Notes: generated by a model from the letters alone, not told the origin. A stretch of 64,000 nucleotides of DNA from Odobenus rosmarus divergens (GCF_000321225.1 NW_004450398.1:1401198-1465197); one strand, 5' to 3'. Shown: positions 20,081 through 30,590, counted from the stretch's first letter. Made by a program: numbers and translations.

Positions 20081-20739
20081 ATCTGAGGGGCTGGGCCAAC
20101 ATGGAGGAGGCTCCTACAGCCCCTGAGTCACTTGGACTGAGGCAGGGATGAAGAGATGTATTTGGAGGAGTTTTCACCAAGAGCTAGCGCCACCTCCTCC
20201 CGTCCCCCAGGGCCAGGTGGGGACTGGCTTTGCAGAGAGGAGCAGGAGGACCCAGGGCCAGGCCTGGAATAAGGTCTGACAAGCCTCAGGTGCCTGGCTG
20301 CCCACCAGTCCCCAACCAAACAAGAGTCTTGGGACCAGAGCCACGGGCCTGGGGACACAACGGGTGCTGACTGTGTCTCCCCCTCGCCCCCCCGGAAAAC
20401 ACATTCCAGGAGCCAATACCCTTCTCCCTCCCAGAAACAGGCACCCTTGGGAGGAGACTTGAGCCCTGCGCTGCTGGGCGACCCTCTCCGGGCAGGGAAC
20501 CTCGCCTGCCTTCTGGCTGAGAGCCCATTGCTGTCCCTGGGCTTCCTTGGGGACCTGGGACTCCTTCTCAGGAAGCCCCTGCCCTTGCTCAGCCCAGCCC
20601 TACCCTAGAAGGTCCCTTCAGCTGTTCAGGAGACCCATGCCAAGTCCTGGGGACAGGTCGCCAACAGGAAGAGCTAACATTCTGGAGGAGGCGGCAGGGA
20701 ATATGGAAGCTAATAAAGTCATTGCATGATAAATTTCAG
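20081..20739. other. single-copy GC-rich noncoding DNA
   Basis: No repeat call. Polypyrimidine stretches near 20380-20400 interrupt a purine-rich sequence. Frames on the minus strand are proline- and glycine-rich composition artefacts. Confidence 0.4.
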
Positions 20740-20930
20740 AGAGGCCTCAATGCCCTAAGAAGTGATGTGATGGGGACTAAAGGGGAGGGTGGGCTGGAGG
20801 CTGCGTGGAAGGGTCGGGGTGTGACACCCCTTGAGGACATAGAACTGAAGCCTGAAGGCGGATGAGAAGAGCATTCCAGGCAGGGGATCCGCCAGGGCCA
20901 GGTCTGGAGGTGGGAACAAAGAGGCCAGGG
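20740..20930 (-). mobile_element. L2-like fragment
   Basis: GAACTGAAGCCTGAAGGCGG and GAAGAGCATTCCAGGCAGGG are typical of the antisense L2 middle segment. Confidence 0.6.
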
Positions 20931-21164
20931 GATGGGGAGGATGGTGGCTGTTGTGACTGTGACCCTGGAGGTTGGTGGGGGGCTTTCACTCCCTTAAGCC
21001 ACCAGAATCTCCCTTCCCCTTCAGCCTGGAAACCCCCTCACCCATAGTGCCCTGTTGCAGCCCTACCCAGGGTCTTTCCAGAGACTGCCCCTTTCCCCCT
21101 GTTACAGGTCCTCCCCTAGAGTGGGACTCCCCCAGGACCTGAGCTGGAGCGGGGAACTCATGTT

Positions 21165-21345
21165 CACGGTGACGGCCACACGCGTGGACCTCCTATGGCG
21201 TGCCAGGCCTCAGCCCCTCAGACCCTCACAGCCAGCGCATTTTATGGATCGGAGACCCAGGCAGACAGGAGGATTCGTTCAAGGCCACATGGTGCAGAAG
21301 GCAGGAGTCAGGATTTGAACCCAGCTCAGAGTCATCCCAGAGGTT
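21165..21345 (-). mobile_element. MIR SINE
   Basis: CTATGGCGTGCCAGGCCTCA, GGAGACCCAGGCAGACAGGA, CAAGGCCACATGGTGCAGAA and GGATTTGAACCCAGCTCAGA follow antisense MIR order. Confidence 0.75.
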
Positions 21346-21904
21346 TGCCCATTCTTGGCAGAGCCTCAGGACGGTTTTGTAATGGGAGGAGTTACGGATT
21401 CTTGTGCCCCTTTCCTACCCCTCCTTTCACTTACCCCGTAGGGGAAATGTCTCCCCCAGCTCCCCAGGGGCTGAGCCAGACACTGCAGAGCTGTTCCGAA
21501 TCCTCCTTCACTGCTCCCTCTGTTCCAGGAGCTGGTGCCCCTCAATGGGCCTCGTGGCAGCTTTAACACCCACCCCGTAGGTGGTGGTTCTCTCTCCCTC
21601 TTCCTTGTGAAAAAGGGAGGAAATTAAATTGTGGCAGGTTGTCATTGATCTAGAGAAAGCCACACTGAGGTCTGTGGGCACTTTTCTCTGAAGATATACC
21701 TCACATGATTGTAGTACGTGCAATGTGTCGACAAGCCTGGTGTTCTCAAGGAACACCGCAGGTCCTGCTGGTCAGAAAGCCTCCCCCCCGCCGCGCCCCC
21801 AGAAGCTCCTGGAGGTGGTGGTCCTCACAGCCCATCCCATCCACCATAAGAGAAGTCATAAGAGGGCTCAGAGTCACCACCCTACCTTCCTTGGAGCAGT
21901 GCCC
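21346..21904. other. single-copy noncoding DNA
   Basis: Contains a C6-C7 run near 21784 and a CCATCC-rich stretch near 21830-21845. Nothing was classified. Confidence 0.4.
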
Positions 21905-22050
21905 TGATTTGGGTAATATCCTAAAATCGATTGTGGTGATGGATACATAACTCCATGAATACACTAAAATCCATGAAACTGTACACTTTAAATGGATGGA
22001 CTGCATGGTATATGAATTACATCTCAATCTGTTTAAAAAAAAAATCTCAG
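21905..22050 (+). mobile_element. old L1M 3' end
   Basis: ATTGTGGTGATGGATACATA, GAAACTGTACACTTTAAATG, TGGTATATGAATTACATCTC and an A10 tail form an L1M 3' terminus. The same terminus occurs at 36.5 and 38.8 kb. Confidence 0.75.
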
Positions 22051-22164
22051 GTGTCCTGTGTCCTCCCCAACCCGGGGAGCCGGGGATCCAGATCTGCTCG
22101 GACAAATGAAAAGTAAAAAATGCCACATGAACAGTCAAATATTTCCTAATAGCAGTAATCAGAG

Positions 22165-22380
22165 CTAACATTTCTTTTTGACCGGTGACGTGCTGGGCTC
22201 TGTTCCGAGTGTCAGCTCGTGTGGCTCACAACAACCCCCCCCATCAGGCCGACGTTACCATCCCCTGTTTGACGGATGGGGAGACTGAGGCACACAGCGG
22301 CGACGTGACTGGCCAAGGTCAAAGAAGTGTCAGAGGCGGGGTTTGAACCCCACCGTGTAGTCCAAACCCTCATTCCCACC
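22165..22380 (-). mobile_element. MIR SINE
   Basis: GACGTGCTGGGCTCTGTTCC, GATGGGGAGACTGAGGCACA, GTGACTGGCCAAGGTCAAAG and GGGTTTGAACCCCACCGTG are antisense MIR landmarks. Confidence 0.85.
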
Positions 22381-22624
22381 CCTCGCCCGATACACACAAA
22401 AGTAAAGAGGATAATAAGAGTATAATGATCAGCAGGTGTCACCACCGCCCAGTGGGCCAACAGGCAGGTCCCGCCACATTCCCCTGAGCGCTGCCAGGCT
22501 GGCTCAGTTCCAGACACAGCACATTTACTGCAATCATGTGAAGTATGTCTTTTGGGAAAGATACAACTTTCTCTGTTTCTTTTCTTTTTCTTTTCTTTTT
22601 CGAACGTGGGTGTGAAGGTTAATC

Positions 22625-22890
22625 TTTTTTTTAAATTTTTTTATTGTTATGTTAATCACCATACATTACATCATTAGCTTTGGATGTAGTGTTCCATGAT
22701 TCATTGTTTGTGCATAACACCCAGTGCTCCACGCAGAACGTGCCCTCTTTAATACCCATCACCAGGCTAACCCATCCCCCCGCCCCCCTCCCCTCTAGAG
22801 CCCTCAGTTTGTTTTTCAGAGTCCATCGTCTCTCATGGTTCGTCTCCCCCTCCGATTTCCCCCCCTTCATTCTTCCTCTTTTCTTTTCTT
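22625..22890 (-). mobile_element. young arctoid-type L1 3' UTR fragment
   Basis: TTATGTTAATCACCATACAT, TGTTCCATGATTCATTGTTT, CACGCAGAACGTGCCCTCTT and CAGAGTCCATCGTCTCTCAT are 3' UTR sequence I associate with L1 of bears, seals and mustelids. It is little diverged. Only about 265 bp of the 3' end was inserted, a typical severe 5' truncation. It is the best lineage marker in the window after the Can-SINEs. Confidence 0.75.
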
Positions 22891-23800
22891 TTTAAAGGCA
22901 GCTTCCTACAGATGACCTTGATTCAGCACCATCCCCGCCCCCCCACCCGCCTACCCCCCAGCCCCCGCTGGATTATCCTGCTGTAAATCATATCATTAGG
23001 TCATTTCATCCATAAATTCTTCAGAATGTATCTCTAAGTGAAAAGAACTCACCCTTAAATATCCACATTTTCATTTAATTACCATTCTCACACCTACACG
23101 AAGTTAATGATTCTATAATATCCTCTAATATCACATCTTCCCACCACTGTCTGCTAACTGTATTTTTGTGGGTGGCTGGTTCACATCGGGAGACCAGGTC
23201 TGTACATTGCTTCTGGCTGGTAGATCTCTTAAATCCCTTTTAAGCTATAATGATTCTCGCCTCTTTATTTCCTCGTGTTTTGATCACTGCAGTGTGGAGC
23301 CCTTGCTTGTGATCATTGATTTGCTGCCCCTTTAAAAGCTCCAGCAGATGTTGTGGGGGGGGGAGGTTGAGGGTGGAGTTGGGGGGGTTTGGCCCAGCCT
23401 CCTGGCCTTGTGGAGAGCCTGGGATTGCCACCTTACTGGTTGTCTGAAAAGAAAGAAAATTAGGTCTGGGTAGAAAACAGAGGCACACTGATGTTGGCAG
23501 CAGATAAATATGTTCATTTGTGCATTTCGTCACAATGCTGTCAATCCCACCTTCAAAGCATATCTGGAATCTGCTGGCTTCTCAGAGCTGATGGTGGCCC
23601 GGGCCAGGGTGGTGACTTTGGTGAAGAGGGAACAGTGCCCAGGTAGACTTGGTCGGGTGCGGTATGGATGCGGAGGAGGGCAGGAGTCATCCAGGGGGCT
23701 TTGGATAGCGGGCTCCTTTCTTGCTGGGAAAAGCAGCTTTCTTGCCTCCAGCTTGTGTGCCCAGACCCCTCTCCCCAGCTCACAGCTGCAGCTGGGGAGG

Positions 23801-23801
<1 letters not shown>
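22891..23801. other. single-copy noncoding DNA
   Basis: Contains a C-rich run at 22936-22970 and G-rich runs at 23352-23390 (two G7-G9 blocks). AT-rich between. No exon signal. Confidence 0.4.

Positions 23802-23832
<31 letters not shown>
23802..23832. repeat. (CA)n microsatellite
   Basis: About 15 uninterrupted CA units, a length at which polymorphism between individuals is usual. Confidence 0.97.
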
Positions 23833-23837
<5 letters not shown>

Positions 23838-24352
23838 GGGTGACTCACTCCTCGGCATGGGCCACCAGCACCCATGCTCAGCCTTCCAATGATGATTAAC
23901 CAACAAGAGAAAAGAGGGGTGAACAAGGGGGATGACGCCAGGATAAGCTGCTTCCCAGTAGCCTGACCTCAGTCAGTGCAGTACCTCTCTTTCCCCTCTG
24001 CTTCTCCTCAGTTCTGCCTCAGTTTCCGCATCTGGGGAGTGAGAATGCACCTTGGCATGACGTGATCCCTGCTCTTCAGTGATGGTCCTGGAGAGAGCCA
24101 GCATGGCCCCGAGCAGGTCAGGAGGATGTGAGGAGTGGCCAGTAGGGAGGCTGGGATGATGGCAGCTCAGTGTGCAGCTGACCAAGATATGGGGCTGAGC
24201 ACATGCCAGCTGGCCCTTAAGCCAAGCCCGAGCATCCTGGTTATAGGCACAGCTGAACTGATGAGTGGAGGGGGGCATGATTAGGGGTGCTGTCCGTGGT
24301 TCTGAAGCCTTCCCCCACTCCCCTGTCCAGCGACTGGCCTCTTCCAAGCTGC
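23833..24352. other. single-copy noncoding DNA
   Basis: A short MIR-like piece (TTCTGCCTCAGTTTCCGCAT at 24013-24032) is the only repeat trace. Confidence 0.45.
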
Positions 24353-24377
24353 TTTATTTTCCTGTTCTTTCTATCTA

Positions 24378-24409
<32 letters not shown>

Positions 24410-24590
24410 TTTGAGAGAGAGAGAGAGTGAGCAGGGGCAGAGGGAGAGGGAGAGAAGCAGACTCCCCGCCGAGCACGGAGCCCGATGTGGGGCTTGATGC
24501 CAGGACCCTGAGATCTTGACCTGAGTCAAAACCAAGAGTTGGATGTTTGACCAACAGAGCCACCCAGGCACCCCTTTATTTTCCTTTTCT
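24353..24590 (-). mobile_element. Can-SINE whose tail became a TCTA/TCTG microsatellite
   Basis: The SINE lies at 24369-24574. TTTATTTTCCTGTTCT (24353-24368) and TTTATTTTCCTTTTCT (24575-24590) flank it with one mismatch. In place of the usual A-rich tail, about ten (TCTA/TCTG) units occupy 24369-24411, so the tetranucleotide tract was seeded by the SINE tail. Confidence 0.93.
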
Positions 24591-24639
24591 ACTTTGATGC
24601 TGAACATCTAACATTAATGAAGAGGCAGCTGAGAAGATG

Positions 24640-24880
24640 ACTAAGGCATGGGCTCCAGAGTCAGATGGCCTGGATTCAAATTCTCACTCAGCCACCTATC
24701 TACTGCATGACCTTGGGCAACTCACTTAATCTCCCTGGGACTTAGTTTCCTTATCTGTAAAATGCGCATAATCATACAACCCTCCTAAAAGGCATGTTGC
24801 AAGGATTAAAAATGAGGCGAGTTAATACTTACAATACTTGCAAATGCATGCTTAGAACCATGCCCAGCACAACTAAATGG
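24640..24880 (+). mobile_element. MIR SINE, nearly full length
   Basis: CTCCAGAGTCAGATGGCCTG, GCATGACCTTGGGCAACTCA, TAGTTTCCTTATCTGTAAAA and a trailing ACCATGCCCAGCAC give almost the whole sense MIR. Confidence 0.92.
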
Positions 24881-25582
24881 GAGCCCCTTGGTGCCCTGTC
24901 CTGCATCCTTTTGACATCACCTCCGTAGCCTCTGATGGTTTGATTTCTGCGTGACAGCATGTCCCAGGATCATCTTACGTGGTTTCTACCTGGAATCAGC
25001 TGTTTCTCATAGGAGTCCTGTTCTTTCTGGTGATCAATGGGAATTAGGGACTATAATCTAGACATTCAGGGTGCTCACTGCTGCTGGGTTATCATTGAAT
25101 CTAGGCTTCAAGCTGGAGAAACTGAGAACTCATTCACATTTAAGATTACAAGGTTTTCATTTAACTTCTTTGATTTTGTTTCTGTATCTCTTTTTTTCTT
25201 ACACAGAAAATCTTGGTTTCTAACACATTAACATGATTTCTTATCTTTTTCTTATGACATAAAGCTAATAGTTTCAAAGTAATGATACCAATATAATTAG
25301 TACCTATAAAATGATGGAGGGCAGTTGAAGATTGCCTTGTGATTCTGTTTCTTTGTGGTTCTGCGATCCTTAGGATAAAGCCATTAGGGATGTACAATCA
25401 AAGTGCTGTTTTAAAGATACTTCCAATGATCCTTCTTTGTGTAGTTGCCAAGTTGTAGTTGCCAAGTTGACTTTCAGCCAGGTTTATTCATTCCTGTTGG
25501 TTTTTTTTTCCTTTTATTTTAGGAGATTGCTTTTTTTTTGTCTTTGCTTTACACTTTTATAAACAGTTTACATTTATAAAAT
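24881..25582. other. single-copy AT-rich noncoding DNA
   Basis: T-rich, with GTAGTTGCCAAGTT duplicated in tandem at about 25441-25468. No other structure was seen. Confidence 0.45.
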
Positions 25583-25811
25583 AAGAACTCTAAAACAAGG
25601 GGCTCCTGGGTGGCTCAGTTGTTAAGCATCTGCCTTCAGCTCAGGTCATGATCCCAGTGTTCTGGGATCGAGCCCCGCATTGGGCTCCCTGCTCCACGGG
25701 AAGCCTGCTTCTCCCTCTCCTGCTCCCCCTGCTTGTGTTCCCTCTCTTGCTGTGTCTCTCACTGTCAAATAAATAAATAAAATCTTAAAAACAAAAGAAC
25801 TCTAAAACAAG
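25583..25811 (+). mobile_element. Can-SINE with 17-bp target-site duplication
   Basis: The body at 25600-25794 runs from GGCTCCTGGGTGGCTCAGTT to an AATAAATAAATAAAATCTTA tail. AAGAACTCTAAAACAAG is exactly duplicated at 25583-25599 and 25795-25811, marking a young insertion. Confidence 0.96.
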
Positions 25812-25839
25812 ATATACTCAGGGAATTCTAACTTCCACT

Positions 25840-26600
25840 CCTGTTCCCTTTACTTATTGCCTCCCTCCTTCATAGGTAACTATTTTTGTTAGTTTATGCT
25901 TTCTGCCTCCATTGTTTATTTTTGAAAAAGAAGCAAATGTGTATATATCCCCAGATATAATCAGAAGATAGCAAACCCTGCATACAGGGTTTTGTTTTTA
26001 TTTTTTATTTTTTGGATTTACGTGGATTTTGTTTTTATTTTTTGTTTTTGTTTTGGATTGGATTTTGTTTTTATTTTTTCATGTGAGTCCCATATCCTGG
26101 AGATAGGTCCAGTGCAGTATCAGGAGAGAGCCTCTACCCCTTCTTACAGCTGTATAATTCTCTCCTATATGGCAGAGTCTACAGTTTATTCAACCACTTT
26201 CCTCTTGGTGGATGTTTAGACTGTTTCCTTTCCTGTGCGTACATGATTTCATATTTTGGTCAGTGCATTTTTTTTTTTTTTTTTTTAGAGAGAGAACACT
26301 CGTGCATGGTGGAGGGGAGGGACAGAGGGAGAGGGAGAGAGAGACTCTCAAGCAGGCTCCACACTCAGCAAGGAGCCTGGTGCGGGGCTTGATCCCATGA
26401 CCCCGAGGTCATGACCTGAGCAGAAATCAAGGGTTGGATGCTTAACTGACTGAGCCACCCAGGCACCCTGATCTCATGGAATTTTTTTGGGTTAACTTTT
26501 CCTTAAGACTCTTTCTCTAGAACAGTTTTAGGTTCACAGCAAAATTGAGAGGGCTTCATGGGGTTTTTAATTATAGCTGTGGTATGTATTACGTAGGAGT
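25840..26600 (-). mobile_element. old L1M LINE, interrupted by a SINE
   Basis: CAGTTTATTCAACCACTTTC then CTCTTGGTGGATGTTTAGAC is antisense L1M. After the SINE, AGTTTTAGGTTCACAGCAAA then ATTGAGAGGG continues as old L1. A low-complexity TTTTTATTTTTT stretch lies at 25988-26080. Confidence 0.6.
26268..26469 (-). mobile_element. Can-SINE
   Basis: A T18 tail, GAGAGAGAACACTCGTGC, GGGGCTTGATCCCATGACCC and ACTGACTGAGCCACCCAGGC give a full antisense copy. Confidence 0.93.
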
Positions 26601-26900
26601 TCATGGTGCTATGGAGGTGCATAACAGGGACTCTGCTCTAGTCAGAGCAGTCACTGAGGGCTTCCTGGAAGAAATAGTGGCCATGCTGAGATCTGAAGGA
26701 AAAGTGGGAGATAGATGGTTAGATGATGAGAGGAAGAAAAATTGTTCCAGGTGGTAGCATGTGTTAAGGTCCTGTGGCAGGAGTGAGCATATTTCCAAGT
26801 AATTGACAGAAGGCCCATGAGGCTGGAACTCAGAAAGTGAAGGGAGTGAGGGGGTCATGCCTTAGTCTGGGGTGAAGTTGGTGGAGATTTGAAAGAAGTA
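26601..26900 (-). mobile_element. L2-like fragment
   Basis: GAGGGCTTCCTGGAAGAAAT, GCTGAGATCTGAAGGAAAAG and AGCATGTGTTAAGGTCCTGT resemble the antisense L2 body. Confidence 0.6.
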
Positions 26901-27313
26901 GATAAACATGGGTAATAATTAGGAGGTAAAATGCATAGAACGTGGTGATTCTATTGGGTGGAGTACAGATTCCAAGCTGCCCACTTCAGAGACACAAAGT
27001 ACTCGTTTAAATACTGGTTTAAAAAGAGGGAAAGAACCCTCTTTTCCCTCTTGTATGCAGTCCTGGTGTACGTGTTCTGGTTCTGGTTTGGCTGCTCCAA
27101 GGCATCAAGGACCCAGGCTCCTTCTACCTTGTTGCTCTGCTATTCCTATGCTCTTGTCCTTGTTCTTGTGGTCCAAATAGATCACACCGTGTTCTGCACT
27201 ATAACTAGTGGGGAGGGAAAGGAGAAGGTAAGGGAGTGAAGAAGGAGGAGGACTTACCATTTCCTATAAGGGCAGAACTGGGAAGTTGCACACATCACTT
27301 TTGCTCACATCCC
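26901..27313. other. single-copy noncoding DNA
   Basis: No repeat or exon identified. TTCTGGTTCTGGTTTGGCTG is locally repetitive. Confidence 0.4.
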
Positions 27314-27727
27314 ATTTGCCAGAATTTTTTTTTTTTTTTTGAGAGAGAGAGAGCGTGAGAGGGAGAGAGAGAGAATCCCAAGGAAGCTCCCCACCCAGCA
27401 CAGACCCTGATGTGGGTCTCAATTGCACAACCCCAAGATCATGACCTGAGCTGAAATGGAGTCAGATGCTCGAGGCGCCTGGATGGCTCATTTGGCTAAG
27501 CTTCTGCCTTCAGCTCAGGTCATGATCTCGGGGTCCTGGGATGGAGTCCCATATCAGGGTCCCTGCTCAGCAGGGAGTCTGCTTCTTCCTCTGCCCCTCC
27601 CCACCCCGTTTGTGCTCACTTGCTCTCTCTCTCTCAAAAATAAATAAATGAAATCTTTAAAAAAAAAAAAAAGAGTCAGACACTCAACCACCTGAGCCAC
27701 CCAGCCACCCCCCATTTGCCAGAATTT
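27314..27727 (-). mobile_element. antisense Can-SINE split by a second SINE (outer)
   Basis: The outer element occupies 27328-27713 and carries ATTTGCCAGAATTT at 27314-27327 and 27714-27727. Its CT-rich body is at the left and its tRNA-like head (CACCTGAGCCACCCAGCCAC) at the right, with another SINE between the two parts. Confidence 0.93.
27459..27685 (+). mobile_element. Can-SINE inserted in the antisense Can-SINE (inner)
   Basis: Body at 27472-27672, from GAGGCGCCTGGATGGCTCAT to an A14 tail. The flanks GAGTCAGATGCTC (27459-27471) and GAGTCAGACACTC (27673-27685) differ at two bases. It must be younger than the element it splits. Confidence 0.94.
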
Positions 27728-28228
27728 AATCACTTAGCCACCCCTAGCTACAAGGGAGGCTGGGAGATGTAGTCTGAATTCTGAGTGGCCTTGCCCAGCT
27801 AGACCCTGGGGGTTCTATCACTATGGGAGAAGGGCGGGTGGAGGTTGGGGTGCAGCCAGCAGTCTCTGCTACTGTGAGGGTTTGGATGTGGGGGGGAGGG
27901 GAGAAGAGGGAGGTGGTAAGGAGGCCTCCTCGTTCCCTGGGTTGTGCACATGTGTGGGTGGAGGTGCCACTTGCTGAGACAGGAAGCACGGTCGGGGGGG
28001 GAGGTTCTTTTTGACCTTGTCACATGAGCTAGCCTTGTGCACGGTGGAGGGAGCATGATCACGGTGTTGGGGGAATGGAGGCTGAGTGTGGAGGGACACA
28101 GCTCCGGCAGCAATGTTCCGGTTGCAGCTGACAGGGTGGGAAGTCATGGTGACCCCACACTGTTCTTGGAGAAGGGGGTGGGGGGTGGGTCTGGCCCACC
28201 TGGCATGCCCACCTCCAGCTCCCCATGA
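27728..28228. other. single-copy purine-rich noncoding DNA
   Basis: G-rich with a run of GGGGGGGAGG near 27995. No coding potential is supported. Confidence 0.4.
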
Positions 28229-28660
28229 AAGGACTGCCTAGGGGCTCCTGGGGGGCTCAGTCGGTTAAGAATCCAGCTCTTGGGCGCCTGGGTGGCTCAG
28301 CTGGTTAAGCGACTGCCTTCGGCTCAGGTCATGATCCTGGAGTCCCGGGATCGAGTCCCGCATCGGGCTCCCTGCTCAGCAGGGAGTCTGCTTCTCCCTC
28401 TGACCCTCCCCCCTCTCGTGTGCTCTGTCTCTCATTTTCTCTCTCTCAAATAAATAGATAAAATCTTAAAAAAAAAAAAAAAAGAATCCAGCTCTTAATT
28501 TTGGCTCAGGTCATGATCTCAGGGTCCCGAGGTCGATCCCCATGTTGGGCTCCCTGCTGGGCCTGGAGCCCTGCTGAAGATTCTCTCTCCCCGTCTCCCT
28601 TGGCCCCTCCTTCCCCACCCCCTCTTTCTCTCTAGGAAAAAAAAAAAAAAAAGGACTGCC
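28229..28660 (+). mobile_element. Can-SINE split by a second SINE in the same orientation (outer)
   Basis: AAGGACTGCC flanks the whole nest at 28229-28238 and 28651-28660. The outer head GGGCTCCTGGGGGGCTCAGT lies at the left. Its body resumes after the inner copy at TAATTTTGGCTCAGGTCATG and ends in an A16 tail. Confidence 0.93.
28267..28496 (+). mobile_element. Can-SINE inserted in a Can-SINE (inner)
   Basis: Body at 28282-28481, from GGGCGCCTGGGTGGCTCAGC to a TAAATAGATAAAATCTT tail and A15. AAGAATCCAGCTCTT is exactly duplicated at 28267-28281 and 28482-28496, so this insertion is young. Confidence 0.96.
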
Positions 28661-28794
28661 GACATCCCCAGGCAGAAAGCAGGTGGGGGCCGGGGGACCA
28701 ATGTCCACCCCTTGCAGTCCCTTCGGGGTTCTGGCTGGGGTAGCAGTGACTGCCGCCCCTGAGGGCCTGGGGAAGGCGGCCTGAATCTGTCCCA

Positions 28795-28808
28795 GGACTA
28801 GGGGGCAC
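28795..28808 (+). promoter_or_regulatory. CTCF-like core motif
   Basis: GGACTAGGGGGCAC matches the CTCF core CCASYAGRKGGCRS at 12 of 14 positions, missing the first two C residues. Occupancy cannot be judged from sequence. Confidence 0.3.
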
Positions 28809-28944
28809 TCTGACCTGAGTTCAAATTCCACCTCTACCCTGTGACCTTCGGAAAGTTACTTAACCTCTCTGAGCCTCAGTCCTCTCCGCTGTCCAGTGGG
28901 GATGAGGCAGGACGTGCCTCCCTGGGGTGAGGACAGGGCGCCTG
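28809..28944 (+). mobile_element. MIR SINE
   Basis: GAGTTCAAATTCCACCTCTA, GGAAAGTTACTTAACCTCTC and TGAGCCTCAGTCCTCTCC are sense MIR core. Confidence 0.85.
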
Positions 28945-29304
28945 GATGGGGCTGGCCCATGGCATTGATCATGTTCAGGGAGTGATCATGTTCTGTGTTC
29001 TCCATGCCAGTGCTGGGGTTCAGCTCCCAGGAGCCCTGGATCCCACCTTCTCTGTGCTGGAGCAGGTGGGATGGCTGGCCTGTGCTGTGGGATTGAGTCT
29101 GAGGGGAAGTGGGGCTGGAGCAGAGGTGGTCGGTACCACAGCGCTCCCCTTACTCCCACTCCTAATGATCCCAGGTGTCCAGTTGCCAGATGTTGACAGA
29201 AAATCACCACGAGCAACCAGGATCCTTCACAACCAGACTTCCTTCTGCCTGATTCAGGTCCGAGCGGGAGGTTCCCAGCAGCCCACTCACTTGTAGACAG
29301 TGGG
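28945..29304. other. single-copy noncoding DNA
   Basis: A tandem near-duplicate GATCATGTTC appears at 28968 and 28984. No gene signal. Confidence 0.4.
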
Positions 29305-29520
29305 GGAAACCGCATGTGCAGGAGTCAGGTTGCTGAGCTTCAAAGCCTGGCCTCGCCACTTCCTCTCCAGCTGACGTTCTCACCCTCTCTGAGCCTCAGT
29401 CTCCCCATCTGCCAAGTGGGGGTAAGGAGACCACCTGCCTCCCAGGAGCATTGGATGTCACAAGCTCAGACACTTAAATAGCTCAGTCCAGAGCGGGACA
29501 CATGGAAAGCACTGACTAAT
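29305..29520 (+). mobile_element. MIR SINE
   Basis: CTTCAAAGCCTGGCCTCGCC, CTCTGAGCCTCAGTCTCCCC, ATCTGCCAAGTGGGGGTAAG and GGGACACATGGAAAGCACTG follow sense MIR to its 3' part. Confidence 0.88.
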
Positions 29521-30334
29521 GTCACATGAATCTCCGCCGGTCTGGGCACACCTGCCCGAGGGGAATGCTGTGTGCAGTCAGAGGCGGTGAGGGGCTCGAG
29601 GGCAGGGGACTTGCAGCCGCTGAGAAAGCAGGCCCATGAGCACAGTTAAAACTCATGAGTCTTGTGCAAATATAAAATCCTCGAACATGTGTCAAAGATT
29701 TTATTTAACTCATCAGTTAATGGAGGAACTGAGACGACGTAGCCGCCAACTTAAAGGAGCATTACAGAGCACACACGTGTGCCTGCAATCAGGAATGCTG
29801 GTCTGAATGTACAAACAGGTGCAAAGCTGGTCGATATCCACAGGGCAATAAGCAAGTGTATCTGTGCCGGATACAATTCATTTGTATTTCTGAGACTGAG
29901 GATAATTTGCATTACAATCAGTTTGCTACAACTTAGAGTTGTCACATAGCTTGAAGATGAGGCCAAGATAACCAAGCAAGGCGCCCAGTAATCTTTTTTG
30001 CCTGTTTCAAAATATCTCATCACTTTTCCTGACAGTGTGCACACACAGACACACGTACACATGCCTGTATGCGTGCATGCACACATAGTCATGCTAATGC
30101 ATGCCCGGATCCCACAGACATGTCTCACACTGTGTGTGTGTGTGTATCTGGGTGTCTTTCAGTCTCTCAGGTGCTGCTCCGGCTGCCTCCCCTGCTAAGC
30201 ATACTCCCTCGGGGCTTCTCTGCCCACTGACATCATGCGCATCTCTCAGAGCTCCTGGTGAATGCCTCTCTGAGCTGGAAACCCTCCAAGCCTCGGGTCT
30301 TCTTTCCCTCCCTCCCTCCACGGAGCGCCCGTGG
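29521..30334. other. single-copy noncoding DNA with CA/TG-rich tracts
   Basis: Alternating CACACACAGACACACG at about 30040-30058 and a (TG)9-like tract at 30130-30147 face each other about 75 bases apart. No exon recognised. Confidence 0.5.
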
Positions 30335-30590
30335 AAGGAGTGTGTGCTCTGGAGTAATTCAACCTGGGTTTGAATCCCAGCTCTGACACTTCCCAGCGGG
30401 AGGCAAGTCACAGCATCTCCCAGAGCCTCAGTCTTCCCACCCAGAAGGTGGGAGAACAGAACCAACCTCATGGGGATTTTGTTTTGTTTTGTTTTTAAAG
30501 ATTAAATTAGCAGAGGCAGGGAGTGCTCGTGGCAGAGGGTCTGACACATAGTAAGTGCTCAATAGACATCTGCTGTCATTGCTATGGAAA
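30335..30590 (+). mobile_element. MIR SINE with an internal GTTTT tract
   Basis: GTGTGCTCTGGAGTAATTCA, GGTTTGAATCCCAGCTCTGA and GACACATAGTAAGTGCTCAA give both ends of a sense MIR. GTTTTGTTTTGTTTTT sits at 30480-30496. Confidence 0.88.

Noticed and set aside
22919..22935. REST/NRSF half-site (TTCAGCACCAT)
   Set aside because: Only the left half matches; the GGACAGCGCC half is absent, so it is a weak chance match.
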